This document shows positions 60,741-64,000 of a DNA stretch of 64,000 nt, in pieces. The stretch covers positions 144,213 to 208,212 of the forward strand of contig JAFAER010000055.1 of the NCBI GenBank assembly GCA_023423895.1. The letters run 5' to 3'. The stretch is from Pseudomonadota bacterium (lineage in GTDB: Bacteria; Myxococcota_A; Polyangia; Polyangiales; Polyangiaceae). The position numbers and the translations under genes were made by a program. The number at the start of each line of letters is the position of its first letter. The stretch's first letter is position 1. Below the pieces are notes generated by a model. That model was not told where the DNA came from. It did not search any database and saw only the letters and a list, made by a program, of their open reading frames with translations.

Positions 60741-62203
60741 GCTCTCTCCGTGAGACACACGCGGGCCCGACGGGCATCCGCGCTCGGTCGCGCTCCGTGC
60801 TCGGGCTCGCCGCCGCGCTCGGCGTCGCGACGAGCATCTTCTCGGTCGCGTGCGCCGACGACGAAGCCACTCCGCCGCCGACCTCGACGGTCGACGCCGG
60901 GACCCACGCGCCGGAGACGACGCCCGACGTCGATGCGCCGCCGCCGAAGGACGCCGGCGCCGATCCGGACGCCCGCGGCGCGTACGATGCCGCCGACGCT
61001 CCGGTGGTCTGCGACGCCTCGCCGTGCGCCACGCAGATCGTCGCGGGCAACAGTCACTTCTGCGCTCGGATGAACGACGGAACCGTCCGTTGCTGGGGAA
61101 GCGACGAGCATGGCGTGCTCGGGTTCAACCCCGGCGCCGCGCCGGCGCCCGACCCCGACGCAGGCGATGCGGGGTCGAAGACGTACGTCATCCCGTCTCT
61201 CTCGGGCGTGACGCAGCTCAGCGCGGCGGACTCGACGATCTGTGCGCTGCTCGACGACGGTACCGTCAAGTGCTGGGGACGAAACCACTGGGCGCAGCTC
61301 GGCTCGAGCGCGACCTCGGCGCGCAATGACTATCGGCCTCATCCGACGCCGGTTGCCGTCGCCGGGCTCGAGTCGGCGGCGAAGCGTGTAGACGTTGGTT
61401 TCGGCTACGCGTGCGCGCTCCTCGAGTCGGGAAAGCTCGTCTGCTGGGGGAAAGACGATCACGTCCAGCTCCTTCGCGAGGGAGGGGAGACCATCCACGA
61501 TCCGCTGCGGATGCGCGAGCCGGGGCCGGCGGCCCTCGGCACGCTCGGCCTCGGACGGCTGGCGATGAGCGACAACACCGTCCTCGCGCTGAGCGCTTCG
61601 GGAGAAGTGTGGACGTGGGGCGCCATGGGAGGCGACGACGGAACGGTCGCCGGTCGGATCGGGTCGATCACGCCGAACGCGACGCCGAAACGCCTCGAGC
61701 CGCTCGGAAACGTCACGAGCCTGGTCGCCAGCGTCTGGCTCAGTGTCTACCCGAACAAGCCTCGCGCTCACGCCTGCGCGCTCGCGAACGGCGAGATCTA
61801 CTGCTGGGGCCGCAGCTTCGCCGGCGCGCTCGGCACGGGGACACCGGGCGACGTGCGTGAGCCGGCCCACGCACCGTTCCCCGACACGGTGAAGACGTGG
61901 CCGCAGCAGCTGGCTGCCGGCGACGAGATCACGTGCGCCCGCATGACCGACGGCAGCGTCTACTGCTGCGGGAGTGACGACCACGGAAGACTCGGCACGG
62001 GCAGCCTGATCGGCGTCTCTCCCTTCTTCGTGAAGGCGACGACGTTCACCGGCCGCGCCGTCCAGGTCGCGACGAGCAATGACGCAGTCTGCGCCCTCGT
62101 CGAGGACGGCAGCGTCGAGTGCTGGGGCAGCAACGAGAAGGGGCAGCTCGGGCTTCCACCCGACGACAAGGACCATCCTTCCCCCGTGAAGATCGCTTTC
62201 TGA
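60737..62203 (+). CDS. RCC1-repeat beta-propeller lipoprotein
   Basis: A 488-residue exported protein. The signal ends at about FSVAC (lipobox), then an Asp/Ala/Pro linker. Seven RCC1-type repeats follow, each around CWG or equivalent: RCWGSDEHGVLG, KCWGRNHWAQLG, VCWGKDDHVQLL, TWGAMGGDDG, YCWGRSFAGALG, YCCGSDDHGRLG and ECWGSNEKGQLG, with CA-LDDG strands between them. RCC1 propellers bind proteins or other ligands. The TTG start at 60737 overlaps the previous stop; no ATG lies before the signal peptide. Confidence 0.9.
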   Translation: MSSLRETHAGPTGIRARSRSVLGLAAALGVATSIFSVACADDEATPPPTSTVDAGTHAPETTPDVDAPPPKDAGADPDARGAYDAADAPVVCDASPCATQIVAGNSHFCARMNDGTVRCWGSDEHGVLGFNPGAAPAPDPDAGDAGSKTYVIPSLSGVTQLSAADSTICALLDDGTVKCWGRNHWAQLGSSATSARNDYRPHPTPVAVAGLESAAKRVDVGFGYACALLESGKLVCWGKDDHVQLLREGGETIHDPLRMREPGPAALGTLGLGRLAMSDNTVLALSASGEVWTWGAMGGDDGTVAGRIGSITPNATPKRLEPLGNVTSLVASVWLSVYPNKPRAHACALANGEIYCWGRSFAGALGTGTPGDVREPAHAPFPDTVKTWPQQLAAGDEITCARMTDGSVYCCGSDDHGRLGTGSLIGVSPFFVKATTFTGRAVQVATSNDAVCALVEDGSVECWGSNEKGQLGLPPDDKDHPSPVKIAF

Positions 62204-62208
62204 AGGAG
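62203..62208 (+). promoter_or_regulatory. ribosome binding site of the IgGFc-like gene
   Basis: AAGGAG, 8 nt before ATG 62217. It is the strongest Shine-Dalgarno in this operon; the upstream genes rely on 4-nt stop/start overlaps instead. Confidence 0.75.
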
Positions 62209-62216
62209 TCGATTCG

Positions 62217-64000
62217 ATGCCTCGCTTGTTCAGCTCGCTCCTCGCGATTGGTGCCGTGGGCGTCTCTGCCCTCGGCGCATGCGGCACCGACCGCGAGTTC
62301 GTCGACCAGGAGCCTCCGCCGTTCCAGAACGAGGACGCCGGGACGCCACCGAGGGAGGGCTGCTTTCAGTGCTCGCCCGATCTCAAGAAGGTGCTGAACG
62401 GCTGCGGTGCCGACGCGGGGGACGTCATCGAAGAATGCCCGGTCGGGCAGGGCTGCGGCGTCGACAGGTGCGTGGACGCCTGCACGAGCGCAGCCCTCTC
62501 GAAGGGCTCGGTCGGTTGCGAGTTCTGGATGCTCCCGCCGGATCAGGGCAACAAGGACGAGGGCGCGGGCGCCTGTTATGCGGCGATGATCGCGAACACC
62601 TGGGACGTGCCCGTGAACCTCACCGCCGAGTGGGGAACTGACGCTCTCGACATCTCGAAGTCGATCTACACCGCGACGCGCACCTCGCCGACGGCCGATC
62701 CCGTCTACACGCGGCTGGAGGGCGCCCTCGAGCCCGGGCAGGTCGCGATCGTCTTCCTCTCGCAGACCGGTGAGGTGGGCAGGCCCGACCCGATCTGCCC
62801 GCAATGCGAGTACACGTGTCCGCCCGGCGTCGTCCCCGCGGTGATGGCGGATCCCATCCTTCACGGAACGGCGAAGACGAAGGCGTTCCGACTGAAGACC
62901 GACGCGCCGGTGTCCGCGTACTCCGTCTTCCCCTACGGCGGCGCAAAGAGCTTCGTCCCGTCCGCGACGCTGCTCATGCCCGTCACGTCGTGGGACACGA
63001 GCTACGTCGCCGTCACGGCAGCGCCGTTCGGCCGTTCGGCACGCCCGGAGCTCGATCGCAGGACGCTCCAGCTCGTCGCGAGCGAAGACGACACGACGAT
63101 CAAGATGCGTCCCAACGTCGACATCGGACAGGGCATGGACGTCGCCCCGGCGCTGTCGAACGAGATCGTCGAGTGGAAGCTCTCGAAGGGGCAGGTCCTG
63201 CAGATCACGCAGCTCGACACGCCGTCGGGCAGCGAGATCGTCTCCTCCAAGCCGATCGGCATGTTCGGCGGTTCGCCGTGCACGTTCATCCCGACGGGCA
63301 TCCCGTATTGCGATGCGACGCAGCAGCAGATTCCGCCGTTCTCGCAGTGGGGATCGTCGTATGCGCTCGTGCCCTATCGCTCGCGCCTCACCGGTGTGAA
63401 CGGTAACGTGCCGCCGGAGCGCGTGTACTGGAGCTTCGTCGGCGCCGTCGACGGCACCGTGCTCACGTACGACCCTGCGAAGCCGCCGGGCGCGCCGGAG
63501 AGGCTCGGGGCCGGAGAGGTCTTCTCGTTCAGGACCGACGCCATCGTCACGGTGAAGAGCCAGGACGCGAAGCACCCGTTCCACGCCTCCGTGTACATGA
63601 GCAGCGCCAGTGACTCCGGAGGCTCCGGCGGCAGGGGAGAGACGATCGGTGATCCGGAGTTCGTGAATCTCGTTCCTTCGGATCAGTTCCTCGATCGATA
63701 CGTGTTCTTCACCGACTACACGTATCCCGAGACGACGCTCACCATCGTGCGGCGCAAGACGTCAGCCGGGTTCAAGCCGGTGTCGCTCGAGTGCGCCGGC
63801 GGAGAGCTCACGGGATGGCAGCCGCTCGGCGCAACCGGCGAATACGAGTTCACGTGGGTGCGCCTGACGACGGGCTACATTCCGCTCGAGGTCGAGGGCA
63901 AGGTGTGCGGGTACGGCCGCCACGAGGCGACGAGCGAAGGGACCTTCGGCCTGTACGTCTGGGGTCTCGGCCCTTACGCGAGCTACGGCTACGCGGGAGG
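62217..64000 (+). CDS. IgGFc-binding-domain lipoprotein (3' end outside window)
   Basis: The first 594 residues of an exported protein; the frame is open to the window end. The lipoprotein signal ends in ALGAC (C22). A Cys-rich segment (CFQCSPDLKKVLNGCG, CPVGQGCGVDRCVDAC) precedes a large domain that begins VGCEFWMLPPD. This layout and sequence, with later segments GALEPGQVAIVFLSQ, GTAKTKAFRLKTDAPVSAYSVFPYGG and WGSSYALVPY, resemble the IgGFc-binding N-terminal domain found in metazoan FCGBP and in myxobacterial surface proteins. It likely binds glycan or protein ligands outside the cell. Last gene of the visible operon. Confidence 0.87.
   Translation, partial: MPRLFSSLLAIGAVGVSALGACGTDREFVDQEPPPFQNEDAGTPPREGCFQCSPDLKKVLNGCGADAGDVIEECPVGQGCGVDRCVDACTSAALSKGSVGCEFWMLPPDQGNKDEGAGACYAAMIANTWDVPVNLTAEWGTDALDISKSIYTATRTSPTADPVYTRLEGALEPGQVAIVFLSQTGEVGRPDPICPQCEYTCPPGVVPAVMADPILHGTAKTKAFRLKTDAPVSAYSVFPYGGAKSFVPSATLLMPVTSWDTSYVAVTAAPFGRSARPELDRRTLQLVASEDDTTIKMRPNVDIGQGMDVAPALSNEIVEWKLSKGQVLQITQLDTPSGSEIVSSKPIGMFGGSPCTFIPTGIPYCDATQQQIPPFSQWGSSYALVPYRSRLTGVNGNVPPERVYWSFVGAVDGTVLTYDPAKPPGAPERLGAGEVFSFRTDAIVTVKSQDAKHPFHASVYMSSASDSGGSGGRGETIGDPEFVNLVPSDQFLDRYVFFTDYTYPETTLTIVRRKTSAGFKPVSLECAGGELTGWQPLGATGEYEFTWVRLTTGYIPLEVEGKVCGYGRHEATSEGTFGLYVWGLGPYASYGYAG

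Overview
The window is about 64 kb of high-GC, densely packed bacterial chromosome with very strong third-position GC bias. The gene content points to a myxobacterium, probably of the Polyangiales/Sorangiineae type. It has about 17 predicted lipoproteins in 64 kb, several ECF sigma/anti-sigma pairs, NtrC-type two-component regulators, trypsin-like proteases with MYXO-CTERM-like tails, (N/H)CGxCGxxC repeat proteins, RCC1 and other beta-propeller lipoproteins, and an IgGFc-binding-domain protein. This assignment is inference from content; no rRNA or tRNA gene, CRISPR array, prophage or insertion sequence was recognised.

Layout. 1-3.9 kb: 3' end of polA, then on the minus strand a trypsin-like protease, an orphan AAA-type ATPase and a small lipoprotein that sits between two 62-bp direct repeats. 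4.2-7.4 kb: two large GT-C-like membrane proteins. 7.4-12.6 kb: a TonB-like protein, then a glycogen/maltodextrin module (malQ, a 91-aa protein, glgX). 12.6-18.2 kb: a matrixin-like metalloprotease, a histidine kinase plus NtrC-type regulator pair, and a pseudo-receiver/Fis-HTH protein behind a sigma54-like site. 18.2-22.6 kb: a hairpin-rich intergenic region, a lipoprotein, an S41-like peptidase and another lipoprotein. 22.6-25.6 kb: p-aminobenzoate genes (pabC-pabB-pabA, all with 4-nt overlaps). 25.7-30.5 kb: GT2 glycosyltransferase, DUF2304-like protein, a GT-C-like membrane protein, pcm and a group-2-like sigma70. 30.8-37.6 kb: a proline-rich tail-anchored protein, a LysR regulator, an esterase, DUF938, tandem YceI genes and a TerB-like protein. 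37.6-44.4 kb: prfC with a zinc-ribbon partner, an LRR lipoprotein, a GMC oxidoreductase, an M15 peptidase and an EEP hydrolase.

44.4-47.3 kb is an overlapping three-gene operon: ECF sigma, membrane-spanning ZAS anti-sigma with a Ser run, and a secreted caspase-like protein (His/Cys dyad and an EF-hand loop) with a predicted C-terminal beta-barrel. After a calcium-motif lipoprotein, a second trypsin, a GAF/PAS kinase with its response regulator and a ClC channel, the window ends in a plus-strand operon (54.5-64 kb). This runs: hypothetical, ECF sigma, membrane-bound anti-sigma, Cys-repeat lipoprotein, three successive lipoproteins that each show seven propeller-type repeats, and an IgGFc-binding-like lipoprotein cut by the window end. 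Genes in this operon are chained by 4-nt stop/start overlaps. It looks like a regulated cell-surface/adhesion system and, with the caspase operon, is the most interesting part of the window.
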